Positions 17,234 through 26,005 of a stretch of DNA of 64,000 bases are shown piece by piece. The DNA is taken from the IMG/VR virus record IMGVR_UViG_3300001796_000003, positions 33,044 through 97,043 of that record. One strand, given 5' to 3'. Positions within the stretch are counted from its first letter, which is position 1. Each line of letters begins with the position of its first letter. Below the pieces are notes generated by a model. The model ran no database searches and was not told where the DNA came from. It saw only the letters and a list, made by a program, of their open reading frames with translations. The DNA comes from a virus. The position numbers and the translations under genes were made by a program.

Positions 17234-17929
17234 ATGGATGACCTTTACGGCAAGACAGATCAGTTGCTTAAGTCCCTACTTTCTATCAAGACCAAGCCGG
17301 GAAAGAACAACTCTCAGGTTCCCGCTGCTGTAAAGGGCGCCACAATTCCCACTCCGAAGCTTCCATCTCAGCTGCCGGACCTCTCGCTTAAAGCACCGAA
17401 GATTCCAAAGCCCACAGAGGCTAAGCTTCCGAAGTCGGCAAAACAGGCCGAAAAGGAAAATAAGGTGCCTGGTGGCCTGCCTCCCGCTTCTAAAAAGGAT
17501 CCTCAGAAGGTAGCTGAGCAACTCAAGAATCCTAACCCTACGAAGCTCACCAATCCTAAGGAAGAGATTTTGAAGTTTGAGAAGAATGGCCAGTGGTCAC
17601 TTGAAAAGCGAACTTTAGACCCCTCCCATGGCATAACATTCATGCATGAGCACCACGATTTGGGTGGAGTCGGCGACCTCACACACATTAAGGCCGTTCA
17701 TCCTGTTCACGGGGTCGTGGGGGAAACAGTTCTCGAGCACCAGGCTGATGGTTCTCTTAAGCCCTCGGATGTCCAGGTTACACCCTCTCATCGTCGTATG
17801 GGCATTGCCTCTGCAATGTATGCTCACGGTCAATCTCTAACTGGCAAGATGATTAAGCCGTCTACGGCTCAAACTGATCTAGGCGCCGCTCTTTGGTCCG
17901 GCAATAAGAATAAAACTCAGTTTGGGTAA
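17234..17929 (+). CDS. Pro/Lys-rich protein with GNAT-like C-terminus
   Basis: 231 residues. Residues 1-110 are disordered, rich in Pro, Lys, Ala (repeated KLP, KPTEAKLPK). The C-terminal part carries VTPSHRRMGIASAMY (about 181-195), matching the acetyl-CoA-binding motif of GNAT acetyltransferases. The sequence NGQWSLEK (near residue 118) recurs as NGQWTLEK at the N-terminus of the protein at 38194-39072. The opening LLKSLLSIK resembles the N-termini of several virion-like proteins here. A packaged, processed internal protein is one possibility; acetyltransferase activity is unproven. Confidence 0.6.
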   Translation: MDDLYGKTDQLLKSLLSIKTKPGKNNSQVPAAVKGATIPTPKLPSQLPDLSLKAPKIPKPTEAKLPKSAKQAEKENKVPGGLPPASKKDPQKVAEQLKNPNPTKLTNPKEEILKFEKNGQWSLEKRTLDPSHGITFMHEHHDLGGVGDLTHIKAVHPVHGVVGETVLEHQADGSLKPSDVQVTPSHRRMGIASAMYAHGQSLTGKMIKPSTAQTDLGAALWSGNKNKTQFG

Positions 17930-17932
17930 AAT
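17927..17932 (+). promoter_or_regulatory. -10-like box TAAAAT six bases before an ATG
   Basis: TAAAAT lies inside the tail of the preceding gene, then six bases (AGCCGT), then the ATG at 17939. A transcript starting there would be leaderless. Weak consensus match, but spacing equals that at other sites here. Confidence 0.35.
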
Positions 17933-17938
17933 AGCCGT

Positions 17939-18475
17939 ATGGCTACATCCTATAACCAAAACTCAGCAATTCGCGGTGCGCTCCGTAGGGCGTTCGCCCG
18001 ATCTCCTTCTGTAGTGGAGAAAATGCAGGAATCCCGTCGCACGGTTCCTCGGTACCTTAAAGATGGTTCGAGAGCTAAAAAGGACTGGGTCCAGCGTCAA
18101 TGTGAAGTTTGTGGCAGTTGGGTCGGAAGCACTAAGATTTCTATTGATCACAAGGATCCGGTTGTCTCTGTGACGGATGGATTCGTAGATTGGAACGAGT
18201 TTGTTGCCCGACTCTGGTGCCCCAAATCAAATCTTCAACGCATCTGTGATGATTGCCACGATGTTAAGACACAAGCAGAACGCATCAGCCGATTGACGCT
18301 ACAGTATGATCAGGAGCTTGATGATCTAGATGTTCTAATCAATAAGGGACATATTTCTAACAAGGAAGCACTGGCCGCTCTCAAGAAGTATCTCGCTAAG
18401 AAGAAAACTCCCGGATTGAATTCGATAGTACAAAGGGCCCTGATGATGAAGAATGATTTAACCCAAAAGGAATAA
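17939..18475 (+). CDS. HNH-family nuclease-like protein
   Basis: 178 residues. CEVCG followed by ISIDHKDPVV, then NLQRICDDCHDVKT, gives a Cys4-type HNH core (about residues 58-115). Unlike the four homing-type HNH proteins it lacks the N-terminal double CxxC region and its codon use matches its neighbours, so it may be a resident phage enzyme (for example recombination or packaging nuclease) rather than a mobile gene. Helical C-terminus, no further domain. Activity is inferred from family signature. Confidence 0.75.
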   Translation: MATSYNQNSAIRGALRRAFARSPSVVEKMQESRRTVPRYLKDGSRAKKDWVQRQCEVCGSWVGSTKISIDHKDPVVSVTDGFVDWNEFVARLWCPKSNLQRICDDCHDVKTQAERISRLTLQYDQELDDLDVLINKGHISNKEALAALKKYLAKKKTPGLNSIVQRALMMKNDLTQKE

Positions 18476-18476
18476 T

Positions 18477-18761
18477 ATGAGCGAGTCTAAGCTAAGCCAG
18501 TCGTTTGTTGATAATGCGGAAAATCTCAATGAGGATGAAGCCATGGCGCTTCTAGTTGAAGCTGAGCAGAAGCTCCGCCAGATCAAGGAAGAGCGTAATG
18601 CAGATGAGAAGCTTACGGCTGCCAAGAATATTGTGAAGGACTTGAATGCCGGCTACAGCAGCGCTATGAGCTATGAGAAGTCGAAGATTAACTTCTTGCT
18701 TGATAAGATTGCTGAGATCCAGGGTGGTGTTAATCCCACTTCTGGTCTAAATGATAAGTAA
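18477..18761 (+). CDS. Small helical hypothetical protein
   Basis: 94 residues, strongly helical, Glu/Lys-rich, probably coiled coil (residues 20-60). Starts one base after the previous stop, with the next gene 12 nt beyond. No known family recognised. Compact placement suggests the same operon. Confidence 0.65.
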   Translation: MSESKLSQSFVDNAENLNEDEAMALLVEAEQKLRQIKEERNADEKLTAAKNIVKDLNAGYSSAMSYEKSKINFLLDKIAEIQGGVNPTSGLNDK

Positions 18762-18773
18762 GGAGACGACTAA

Positions 18774-19139
18774 ATGTCACTAAGAGATCAGTATTTTGCA
18801 GGATCGACGGGATTAACCCAGAAGTTGAAGGATGCACATGATGCGGGTGTGGCACTTGTTGGCACTCAGACTGGCGAAGGACAGTGGGATGCGATCACGG
18901 CTGGTCTGCAGACAAACGCAGCAGCGGGGCTCAAGAAGTTCACCGTAGAAATCCCAACGACTTACCTTCCTGCGGCTCTTCGTGGCAACAAGGGCGACAA
19001 TCTCATCTTGAAGGCATATTTAAGTGGTATCACTGAAGGACTCTCGAGTCAACTTATCTATGATTTTGAGTGTACTCCCACCCTCAATACTTCAGATACG
19101 GTTGATACCAGCATTGACCTGAACTTCACGTTCGCTTAA
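18774..19139 (+). CDS. Small unknown protein at the operon end
   Basis: 121 residues, mixed alpha/beta, no recognised domain (GLTQKLKDAHDAGVALVG at the N-terminus, beta-rich end). RBS AAGGAG precedes the ATG. It is the last gene before the strong terminator at 19163, consistent with high expression. A small structural or modulator role is possible; not assigned. Confidence 0.65.
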   Translation: MSLRDQYFAGSTGLTQKLKDAHDAGVALVGTQTGEGQWDAITAGLQTNAAAGLKKFTVEIPTTYLPAALRGNKGDNLILKAYLSGITEGLSSQLIYDFECTPTLNTSDTVDTSIDLNFTFA

Positions 19140-19162
19140 TCCGAATCAATATCATCTCGTAG

Positions 19163-19206
19163 AGTCCTCTGCTCACGGTTAAGTGGGCAGAGGATTTTCT
19201 TTTTCT
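19163..19206 (+). terminator. Strong rho-independent terminator
   Basis: TCCTCTGC pairs with GCAGAGGA (19165-19172 with 19187-19194), extended by CAC/GTG and a G-U pair to 12 bp around a six-base loop. A T-rich tract TTTTCTTTTTCT follows. Canonical intrinsic terminator at the end of the 8.6-19.1 kb block. Confidence 0.9.
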
Positions 19207-19218
19207 ATAAGGATACAT

Positions 19219-19749
19219 ATGACAGTATTTTTTACTAGCGATAGCCATTTTGGCCATGCTCGTATAATCGAGTTGAGCGCTCGACCCTTCGCAAATGTGG
19301 AGGAGATGAACGAGGCGCTCATCCAGAAGTGGAACTCGGTGGTGGGTCCAGAAGATACAGTCTACCATCTCGGTGACTTCTTTATGGGTCCTCCCGAGAC
19401 CGCACTCTTACGTAAGCGCCTCAATGGCAAGATTATCTTGGTGAAGGGTAACCATGATAAGAAGGATGTTGTGCTCAAGAATGCAGGCGTGGATGAAATA
19501 CACCGCAACCTCTACCTAGAGCTTGATGGCTATAAGCTTTATCTGGCACACATTCCGATGCATGAAGACCCTGGCGAGCGCTTCTATCCTGCAGAGTTCA
19601 AAAAGCCTCCGACAGAGGAGCACGATTACTTCCTTTGCGGACACGTTCACGAGAAGTGGAAACGTCGAGGTAAAACAATAAACGTGGGGGTAGATGTTTC
19701 TAACTTTACTCCGCTCACTTTGGCTCAACTATTGGAGCGTGGCGAATGA
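19219..19749 (+). CDS. Calcineurin-like metallophosphoesterase
   Basis: 176 residues from the ATG at 19219; longer starts would lie inside the terminator. Motifs: TSDSHFGHARII (Asp/His ligands), HLGDFFMG, VKGNHDKKD, and GHVHEKWK near the C-terminus, with LAHIPMH between, all typical of the calcineurin metallophosphatase fold. It probably cleaves phosphoesters of nucleotides or proteins; substrate unknown. TATAAG lies 7 nt before the ATG, but AAGGA within it can also serve as an RBS. Confidence 0.88.
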   Translation: MTVFFTSDSHFGHARIIELSARPFANVEEMNEALIQKWNSVVGPEDTVYHLGDFFMGPPETALLRKRLNGKIILVKGNHDKKDVVLKNAGVDEIHRNLYLELDGYKLYLAHIPMHEDPGERFYPAEFKKPPTEEHDYFLCGHVHEKWKRRGKTINVGVDVSNFTPLTLAQLLERGE

Positions 19750-20102
19750 TGCCTTATAAAATTGAAGTCTTCTACCGAACTGGTGATTCGTTTGGGTCTC
19801 GTGACACATCGACTGTTCTAGAGATGGAATGGCAAAACGTAGAAAATGCAAAGAAAGCCTTGCGGCGTATCAAGGAGCATTACAAGTGGTATAAGTACGA
19901 AAACGAATCTCCGTGGAACCGAGACGAAGAAGTAAGAGAGCCTGATTGGCACAAGGGCGAAAAGACCGACGCCACAGTCAAGCTACTCTTGGATAACGGC
20001 AACGAGGTAAAGTTCTACGCCCCATGGTGTGGTTATTTTGAGAGACTGCAGAGCGCGAAGGTCTTTATCGCCGAAGATCTTGATATGGAATTTTCGTTGT
20101 AA
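19746..20102 (+). CDS. Hypothetical protein between phosphoesterase and polymerase
   Basis: 118 residues, mixed alpha/beta, Trp-rich (WKYENESPWN), overlapping the metallophosphoesterase stop by 4 nt and ending 12 nt before the DNA polymerase start. No family recognised. Confidence 0.65.
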   Translation: MMPYKIEVFYRTGDSFGSRDTSTVLEMEWQNVENAKKALRRIKEHYKWYKYENESPWNRDEEVREPDWHKGEKTDATVKLLLDNGNEVKFYAPWCGYFERLQSAKVFIAEDLDMEFSL

Positions 20103-20114
20103 TAGAGGAGTTTA

Positions 20115-23100
20115 ATGTCCAAGTTTAAGCCTGTAGTTCAACTGCACAATCACAGTAAATACAGTTTGCTTGATGCCGTACCTAGTCCCCAAGATTGGGT
20201 TCGTTGGTGTTTAGAAACTGGTACGCCGGGACTGGCCGTAACCGATCATGGTACGGCCATTTCCATGTATGATGCCATTCGAACGCCCGATCTCATTAAG
20301 AACATCAACAAAGAGAACAAAGACTGGAATAAGGAGAACCCAAAGAAGAGTCCTCGTCCCGAGTACCCTTTGGATGCGGCGAAATTAATTCCCGGTGTTG
20401 AGTTATATGTGAAGCTCAATGCTGAAGACGAAGGCCATTATCACATTACTGTGTGGGCTTGCTCGAACGAGGGCTACCACAATTTGATGAAGCTCGCGTC
20501 GTTGGCCTACAACGATACTGTGAGCTATTATGGCTCTCTTAAAGCAAGAGTGACCTACGAACAGATCAAGCAATACAAGGCTGGTCTCATGTTCGGGACC
20601 GGTTGCATTGTCGGTCCGATCGGTCAGGCCATCATGAAGAACAAAGACAAGAAGCTCGCCGAAGAACGGTTCCTAATGTACAAGGAGCTGTTCGGCGACG
20701 ATCTCTTAATTGAGTTTCACGTCGGTGATATAACCCACGACTTTAATAAGAAGACTGGTAGTTTTGACGCGTTCCCTGTCGAAGAGGGACCAGACCAGTG
20801 CACATGCGACCACAATAAGCAACGTGGATACAACCTCTTCTTAAAGGAGATGGTCGAGAAGCACGGCGGCAAGTGCGTTCCGGTAACCGATGCACACTTT
20901 GTCTATCCTGAGGACAAGATCATTCAGGATTGCTTGTTGAAGAACGGTAACTCGAATGGCTGGTATTTCCATGAGAGCTATCATCAGATCATGGCCGACG
21001 AGATGTTCAAAAAACTCCAAGTTCATCTTGGAGAGGAGTGGATGACCGAAGAACGGTTCTCAGAGTGGATCGACAATACCTACATTCCGCTCGAACGGTC
21101 CAAGAGCATCAAGTTCAAGTTCGAGTATCACCTGCCAAAAATTGATATTCCAGAGCACATCAAGGCTAAGGCTCCCGATAACTATGATCAGCAGACTTAT
21201 TGGTACCTAATGGAGCGAATTAAGTTCCATGGTCGCTGGAACAATGACCCCGTTTATGTTCAACGGTTCAAGACTGAAGTAGACGTCATCATGAAGAACG
21301 AGAAGCTCAACTTCCTCCCGTACTTCTTGGTGTATGAGGACATTGGCACATTTGCGCGCTCAAAGGGTATCTTGCAGAACCTGGCTCGCGGTTCAGCTGG
21401 CGGATCGTTGCTTTCGTTTTATTTGAAGATCATTCACATCGATCCTATTAAAGCTCACCTTCCATTTGAACGGTTTTTATCTCATGCTCGTATTCGCGCC
21501 GGATCGTTTCCCGATATCGATGGTGACTTCGGCGATCGTGACCGCAGCCTCATCATGAAGTACTTGCAAGATAAGTACAACTTAGGCTTTGCGCAGATTG
21601 CAACGTTCCAGAAGATGAAGACAAAAAATGCCATTAAAGATGCAATGTATGCTCTATATGGCAAGAAAGGCAATGATCCAGAGGTAATGGCTATCTGTGA
21701 AACAATCCCCGATTCACCTCAGGGTGTTGATGAGCATGACTTCTTGTATGGATACACAGACCAGGAAGGCAACTACAACCACGGGATTGTAGAACTGAAC
21801 AAGACCTTGGCGAAGTTCTTCCAAATTCACCCTGAGATCCAGAAGATGGTTGATAAGCTCATCGGTACAGTCCGTGGCTGGGGTCGACACGCGTCGGCAT
21901 TCGTTATTTCCACGCTAGACTTGTCAGCGGACCGAGTTCCCACAATGATGCTCGACGACGACCATCTAGGTAAGATTCAAGTTACGCAGTATGATGCAGG
22001 CATGGTCGAGAAAAGCGGCCTGGTAAAGGCAGATATTCTCGGTCTTTCGACGCTTACTGCTGTCTCCGATTGTATTAAGCTGATGCAAGACAAAGGCATT
22101 GACTATCTGCAGGAAGAGAACGGCGTGCCTCTCATCTATCGTCTTCCTGAAGATCCGCAGGTCTATGCAGATTTCTATAAGAAAGACACGGACTCGTCTT
22201 TCCAGTTCAACACTGATCTCATTAAGGGGATGGTACAGGAGTTCTGCCCGCTTAATCGGCAGGCCCTAGCCGACTTCACAGCTCTGGCTCGCCCTGGTGC
22301 TCTCGACGCACCACTTGGTGACTCGACTGCGGCTCAGTTTTACATGGACGTGCGAAACGGCGTCAAGAGCCTTACCTATCTGCACGAAGATCTCGAACCG
22401 ATTCTAAAGGAGACCAATGGTGTCTTCGTGTACCAGGAATCCGTCATGCGCTTCCTGGTCGAGATTGCAGGCTATTCTTGGGAGGAATCGGACATCATCC
22501 GGTCCGCTATCGCGAAGAAGAAGCAGGAAGTTATCATGAATTGTTTCGATAAGATCCGTACTTCTTGCAGATCTCGTGGCTGGGATGATGATGCCATCGA
22601 GCAGGTTTGCCAGCAAATTTTGGCATTCTCCCGCTACTCCTTTAACAGGTCTCACTCGTACGCATACGGAGAGTTGGGCTATATTACGATGTATTTGAAG
22701 CACCATCATCCGCTTGAGTGGTGGGCCTCAATGCTCAACCTAGACCTAGCTGAAGATAAGCTTCGTCGCTATGTTTCCAAGCTTGGTGAAATTGTTCGTC
22801 CCCCGTCGCTGAAAAATCCCTCTGACCGCTTTGTGGTGCGTAACGAAGATCCCTTGGGCTTGGGAAAGGAGTACATCTATGCTCCACTCTCAGTGGTGAA
22901 GGGTATCGGACCTAAGGTTGTGCATGAACTCTGCACAAAGGGCCCGTTCGAGAACCTCGAAGACTTCGTGGCCCGAATTGACCACGCCAAGTGCAATACC
23001 GGCGGCATCTCAGCCCTAATTAAAGGTCGGGCCGCTGACGATCTGATGGTTAAGGACGACATGGTGCCTTATGCCGAACGCCGTAAGAAGTTCATCGAGG

Positions 23101-23648
23101 ACTTCAAGAAGTTGCGCAAGAAGCCAATTAAATTGCACGAGGACGTGTTCAAGTTTGATCCCCTGTCCATCTTCCTAATGGAGAAGGAGACCAACAAGGT
23201 CTTCAATAAGACGCTACTCAGCAATCCCGACATCATGGATCTGGTCAAGCGATACCACACAGATGAAGCCTCTCTTGAGCTCAATTCTCTTGTGGAGACC
23301 GGTCGGACGGCTGTCCCATTCAAGATGGGCTCGGTTCCGGTCTTGGCCAATATCAAGGTGGCAGAGGGCTTTTGCGGAAAAACAGATAAGGATGTCGGCT
23401 TGATTCTTCTGTATGAGTCATCATCTTTTACGTCTGGTGTTTCTAAGAAGAGTGGCCGTCCGTGGTCCAAGGTGGCTGTAAACCTGTCCGATGGGTACGC
23501 TACTATTGAGTGCGTTGACTGGAAAGGCAAGAAGGCCTTCGGGTGGAATAAGAACACCATCGTGTATGTCCGCGGCGAGTTGAAGCCGGGCTGGAAGACT
23601 CCAGTTTGCTTAGATATACATGAAATTCAGCGTCTCTCAGACGATTAA
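20115..23648 (+). CDS. DNA polymerase III alpha-type (C-family) replicative polymerase
   Basis: 1177 residues, a full DnaE-type polymerase. The N-terminal PHP domain opens with LHNHSKYSLLDAV and has AVTDHGT and VTDAHFVYPED. The polymerase core has PDIDGDFGDRD (about 465) and LVKADILGLSTL (about 636), carrying the three catalytic aspartates. A C-terminal OB-like domain (about 1070-1170) ends the protein. Phages more often use family A or B polymerases, so a C-family enzyme is a marked trait of this lineage. RBS GAGGAG precedes the start. No separate proofreading exonuclease was seen in the window. Confidence 0.95.
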   Translation: MSKFKPVVQLHNHSKYSLLDAVPSPQDWVRWCLETGTPGLAVTDHGTAISMYDAIRTPDLIKNINKENKDWNKENPKKSPRPEYPLDAAKLIPGVELYVKLNAEDEGHYHITVWACSNEGYHNLMKLASLAYNDTVSYYGSLKARVTYEQIKQYKAGLMFGTGCIVGPIGQAIMKNKDKKLAEERFLMYKELFGDDLLIEFHVGDITHDFNKKTGSFDAFPVEEGPDQCTCDHNKQRGYNLFLKEMVEKHGGKCVPVTDAHFVYPEDKIIQDCLLKNGNSNGWYFHESYHQIMADEMFKKLQVHLGEEWMTEERFSEWIDNTYIPLERSKSIKFKFEYHLPKIDIPEHIKAKAPDNYDQQTYWYLMERIKFHGRWNNDPVYVQRFKTEVDVIMKNEKLNFLPYFLVYEDIGTFARSKGILQNLARGSAGGSLLSFYLKIIHIDPIKAHLPFERFLSHARIRAGSFPDIDGDFGDRDRSLIMKYLQDKYNLGFAQIATFQKMKTKNAIKDAMYALYGKKGNDPEVMAICETIPDSPQGVDEHDFLYGYTDQEGNYNHGIVELNKTLAKFFQIHPEIQKMVDKLIGTVRGWGRHASAFVISTLDLSADRVPTMMLDDDHLGKIQVTQYDAGMVEKSGLVKADILGLSTLTAVSDCIKLMQDKGIDYLQEENGVPLIYRLPEDPQVYADFYKKDTDSSFQFNTDLIKGMVQEFCPLNRQALADFTALARPGALDAPLGDSTAAQFYMDVRNGVKSLTYLHEDLEPILKETNGVFVYQESVMRFLVEIAGYSWEESDIIRSAIAKKKQEVIMNCFDKIRTSCRSRGWDDDAIEQVCQQILAFSRYSFNRSHSYAYGELGYITMYLKHHHPLEWWASMLNLDLAEDKLRRYVSKLGEIVRPPSLKNPSDRFVVRNEDPLGLGKEYIYAPLSVVKGIGPKVVHELCTKGPFENLEDFVARIDHAKCNTGGISALIKGRAADDLMVKDDMVPYAERRKKFIEDFKKLRKKPIKLHEDVFKFDPLSIFLMEKETNKVFNKTLLSNPDIMDLVKRYHTDEASLELNSLVETGRTAVPFKMGSVPVLANIKVAEGFCGKTDKDVGLILLYESSSFTSGVSKKSGRPWSKVAVNLSDGYATIECVDWKGKKAFGWNKNTIVYVRGELKPGWKTPVCLDIHEIQRLSDD

Positions 23649-23657
23649 ACGCGCGTG

Positions 23658-23663
23658 TATAAT
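23658..23663 (+). promoter_or_regulatory. -10 box TATAAT overlapping an RBS hairpin
   Basis: TATAAT at 23658-23663 without a clear -35. Predicted transcription start is at about 23670, inside the loop of the hairpin at 23660-23680, so mRNA started here would lack the left arm. Confidence 0.55.
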
Positions 23664-23680
23664 CTCCCCACAGGAGATTA
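23660..23680 (+). promoter_or_regulatory. Hairpin sequestering the RBS of the 23685 gene
   Basis: TAATCTCC (23660-23667) and GGAGATTA (23673-23680) form a perfect 8-bp stem with a five-base loop. The right arm contains the Shine-Dalgarno GGAG (23673-23676), 8 nt before the ATG. In read-through mRNA from the polymerase gene the RBS would be buried; mRNA from the overlapping TATAAT box would have it free. Confidence 0.65.
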
Positions 23681-23684
23681 ATAC

Positions 23685-24197
23685 ATGGCTAAATTTGTAA
23701 GCGTCAAGACTGCTCCAACTACCCTCCGTAAGGATGAGGTTGTTTTGCAGTCACCCGACTTCTTGGAACAGATCAGAGCGGCTTCTCACCGTAAGTCTCA
23801 GAGAAACCTCACTGCTCTTAATCACATGAGGGATATTCTTACCCTCATCCAGCAGAAGTTTGAGACCGACCTTCAGATCTTGAAGATTCCACTCTCTCAG
23901 TATGAGGGCTTGGAGTTTAAGGATGAGAAGGAGCTCAGCCGCATCATCATTCGGTTGCTGAAAAATGAACGCCCTCTCGCGTTTGAGAAGTTTTTGGAGT
24001 ATAATATTAGAAACCGGCCATATGGAGTTAAGTTGATCTATTATGTCGGTGATTGGGGCGATACTGGAGCTTTCACTAGAAACGGTATTGACTCAATTGA
24101 AGAGAAGGACATAGATGAATATCTTGGTGTGAAACCCAAGAAAATTGTTGGAAAGCCGGCTGTAACCAAGGAGCAATCTGAGGAATCAGCTAGCTGA
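23685..24197 (+). CDS. Hypothetical replication-region protein under hairpin control
   Basis: 170 residues, helical, basic N-terminus, acidic Glu-rich C-terminus. Central FLEQIRAASHRKSQRN is helical. Not recognised. It lies between DNA polymerase and the ssDNA-binding protein. Its RBS is in a hairpin overlapping a promoter, so it is probably expressed at a different time from the upstream operon. Confidence 0.7.
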   Translation: MAKFVSVKTAPTTLRKDEVVLQSPDFLEQIRAASHRKSQRNLTALNHMRDILTLIQQKFETDLQILKIPLSQYEGLEFKDEKELSRIIIRLLKNERPLAFEKFLEYNIRNRPYGVKLIYYVGDWGDTGAFTRNGIDSIEEKDIDEYLGVKPKKIVGKPAVTKEQSEESAS

Positions 24198-24234
24198 TTT
24201 TGAAGATACCCTTTGACTAATTAAGGAATAACCT

Positions 24235-25269
24235 ATGAATACAAATACTAAGATCAAGTTGAATATGGACTCGCTGAAGACTTCGAAGGAGTGGGTTCGT
24301 CACAAGGTGAAGAGCGGCAGCAACATCTTCCGCATTCTCCCTCCGTTTGGTGATAGCTCAAACGGTTACCCGTACCGCAAGTGGCAGATTATCTGGGGCC
24401 TCACTGACCCCTCGAGTGGTCGTGTTCGTCCGTATGCCTCTTCGTTGACCACCGAGAAGCGCGACCCGGTTGTTGAGTTTGTTACGGATCTCCGTACGCG
24501 CCTTGATGAGATGGAAGGTACGCTCAAGGGCCGTGGTATGGACGACAAGAGCGTTCAGAAGCATCCGAAGTTCGCGCGTCTTGCAAAGTTCATCCGCGAT
24601 GTGTCCCCGAAGACTGTTTATCTTTACAATGCAGCTGACAAGGCTGGTGTTGTGGGTCTTCTGGAGCTCAAGAGCTCAGCACACAAGGACATGAAGGCAT
24701 GCATGAACGAGTATATCCGCGACTACAATCAGGATCCGACCTCGCTCAACAGCAACGATGATGATTCTGGCGTGTGGTTCAATGTTAAGCGTACTGGCGA
24801 AGGCTTTGACACGGAATACAAGGTCGAGAAGCTCCAGACCAAGCAGAAGGTTGGCAACAACATCTCATTCGTTGACGATCGCACTCCGCTTCCTGAGGCT
24901 CTCGTGCAGAACTTCGACAACCTCGCTTATGACCTCAGCGCGGTCTATAAGACCAATACATATGACGATCTGAATGACGTCCTTCAGGCAAACCTCGATA
25001 CGTTCTACAAGGTGTGCCCTGAAGCCAACCTCTCAATTCCTGTGGATCTCGATTCGGACGATGAGGCCGAGGGTGCAGCACCTGTTCCGGTCAAGGCAAC
25101 TCCTGTAGCAGCAAAGCCGGCTGGTAAGGTTGCACTCAAGCTTCAGGATTCGGACGATGAAGAGGAAGCTGCTCCCGTTGCCAAGGCTGCCACCAAGAAG
25201 CCAGCAATGCCTGTCGTGTCGGACGATGACGACTTCATGGCTCAAGCAGACGCGATCCTTCGAGGATAA
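24235..25269 (+). CDS. Single-stranded DNA-binding protein, gp32-like
   Basis: 344 residues. The core has NIFRILPPFGDSSNGYPYRKW, a signature of phage gp32-type OB-fold ssDNA-binding proteins, and the C-terminus is an Asp/Glu-rich tail (ending VVSDDDDFMAQADAILRG), the usual protein-interaction tip. The zinc-binding His/Cys cluster of T4 gp32 was not seen. An Ala/Pro/Val-rich linker with two DSDDE repeats joins core and tail. It coats ssDNA during replication and recombination. Identification rests on motif plus tail plus neighbours (polymerase, RecA). Confidence 0.8.
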   Translation: MNTNTKIKLNMDSLKTSKEWVRHKVKSGSNIFRILPPFGDSSNGYPYRKWQIIWGLTDPSSGRVRPYASSLTTEKRDPVVEFVTDLRTRLDEMEGTLKGRGMDDKSVQKHPKFARLAKFIRDVSPKTVYLYNAADKAGVVGLLELKSSAHKDMKACMNEYIRDYNQDPTSLNSNDDDSGVWFNVKRTGEGFDTEYKVEKLQTKQKVGNNISFVDDRTPLPEALVQNFDNLAYDLSAVYKTNTYDDLNDVLQANLDTFYKVCPEANLSIPVDLDSDDEAEGAAPVPVKATPVAAKPAGKVALKLQDSDDEEEAAPVAKAATKKPAMPVVSDDDDFMAQADAILRG

Positions 25270-25274
25270 CATAA

Positions 25275-25724
25275 ATGAGTGACCTTCCCACGAAAGTGGT
25301 GGATGTTACTCGATTAGCAGAATACGTAAACAAGATTGAGGAGCTATCATCGGTATCAAAGATGATGGCTCCCGTCTATTTACGGGACTTTATTCTCGGA
25401 CAGGATGTCGCCGCTACGTTACTAGCGAAGGCTGTTCAGGCCGACAATAAAGCTAAAGCTGCTCTCGAGTATGCTGAATCCATCGCCTATCTAGAGAACG
25501 CAAAAGCGTACCTTGATATGAAAGGTATCAAGGATACATCAGAAGCACGGAAGCAATACGTCAACATTGATCCTGACGTGGTTAAGGCAAAAGACAACAA
25601 GGCAATGACTGAAGCCACTGTGGTTCTGTTCAAGAGTAAGTTGAGTGAACTTCGTCAGAGCCACGATACACTGAAGAAGATTACGTACGGGGATAATAAC
25701 ATGACGCCGTATGAAGGAATGTAA
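25275..25724 (+). CDS. Helical protein of the recombination module
   Basis: 149 residues, almost entirely helical (AVQADNKAKAALEYAESIAYL; KDTSEARKQYVNID). Such short helical proteins next to ssDNA-binding and RecA genes are common in phages, but no function is established. Starts 5 nt after the ssDNA-binding protein gene. Confidence 0.65.
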   Translation: MSDLPTKVVDVTRLAEYVNKIEELSSVSKMMAPVYLRDFILGQDVAATLLAKAVQADNKAKAALEYAESIAYLENAKAYLDMKGIKDTSEARKQYVNIDPDVVKAKDNKAMTEATVVLFKSKLSELRQSHDTLKKITYGDNNMTPYEGM

Positions 25725-25738
25725 CTGGAGAATACCCT

Positions 25739-26005
25739 ATGAAAATCAAACTAACTAAAAGATCAAAGACAGATGGAACACTAGTAACGGTATCATTGGC
25801 CCAATTAAACGACTATCACTTCAAGCATGGCTTCATTGGCGAAGAGCTAATTGCTGATGTGGATGGTGTTGCTACAGTATTCACGCTAGCACGGCCCAAT
25901 AAGGAAGGGTTCCCGACTGTCATGACAACGCGTAGTCTTCCTCGCCACGTTCGTCTTCCCCGTGTTGGCCGTCCGGTCTATGCGGAAATCTCGGAGCTTC
26001 GCTAA
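25739..26005 (+). CDS. Small beta-rich hypothetical protein
   Basis: 88 residues, beta-rich and basic, including ELIADVDGVATVFTLARP and several Arg. Its stop overlaps the RecA start by one base (TAATG). No recognised domain; translational coupling suggests a role with recombination. Confidence 0.65.
   Translation: MKIKLTKRSKTDGTLVTVSLAQLNDYHFKHGFIGEELIADVDGVATVFTLARPNKEGFPTVMTTRSLPRHVRLPRVGRPVYAEISELR

Noticed and set aside
23069-23560. 163-aa minus-strand frame inside the polymerase
   Set aside because: Antisense to conserved polymerase codons; no RBS or family signal.
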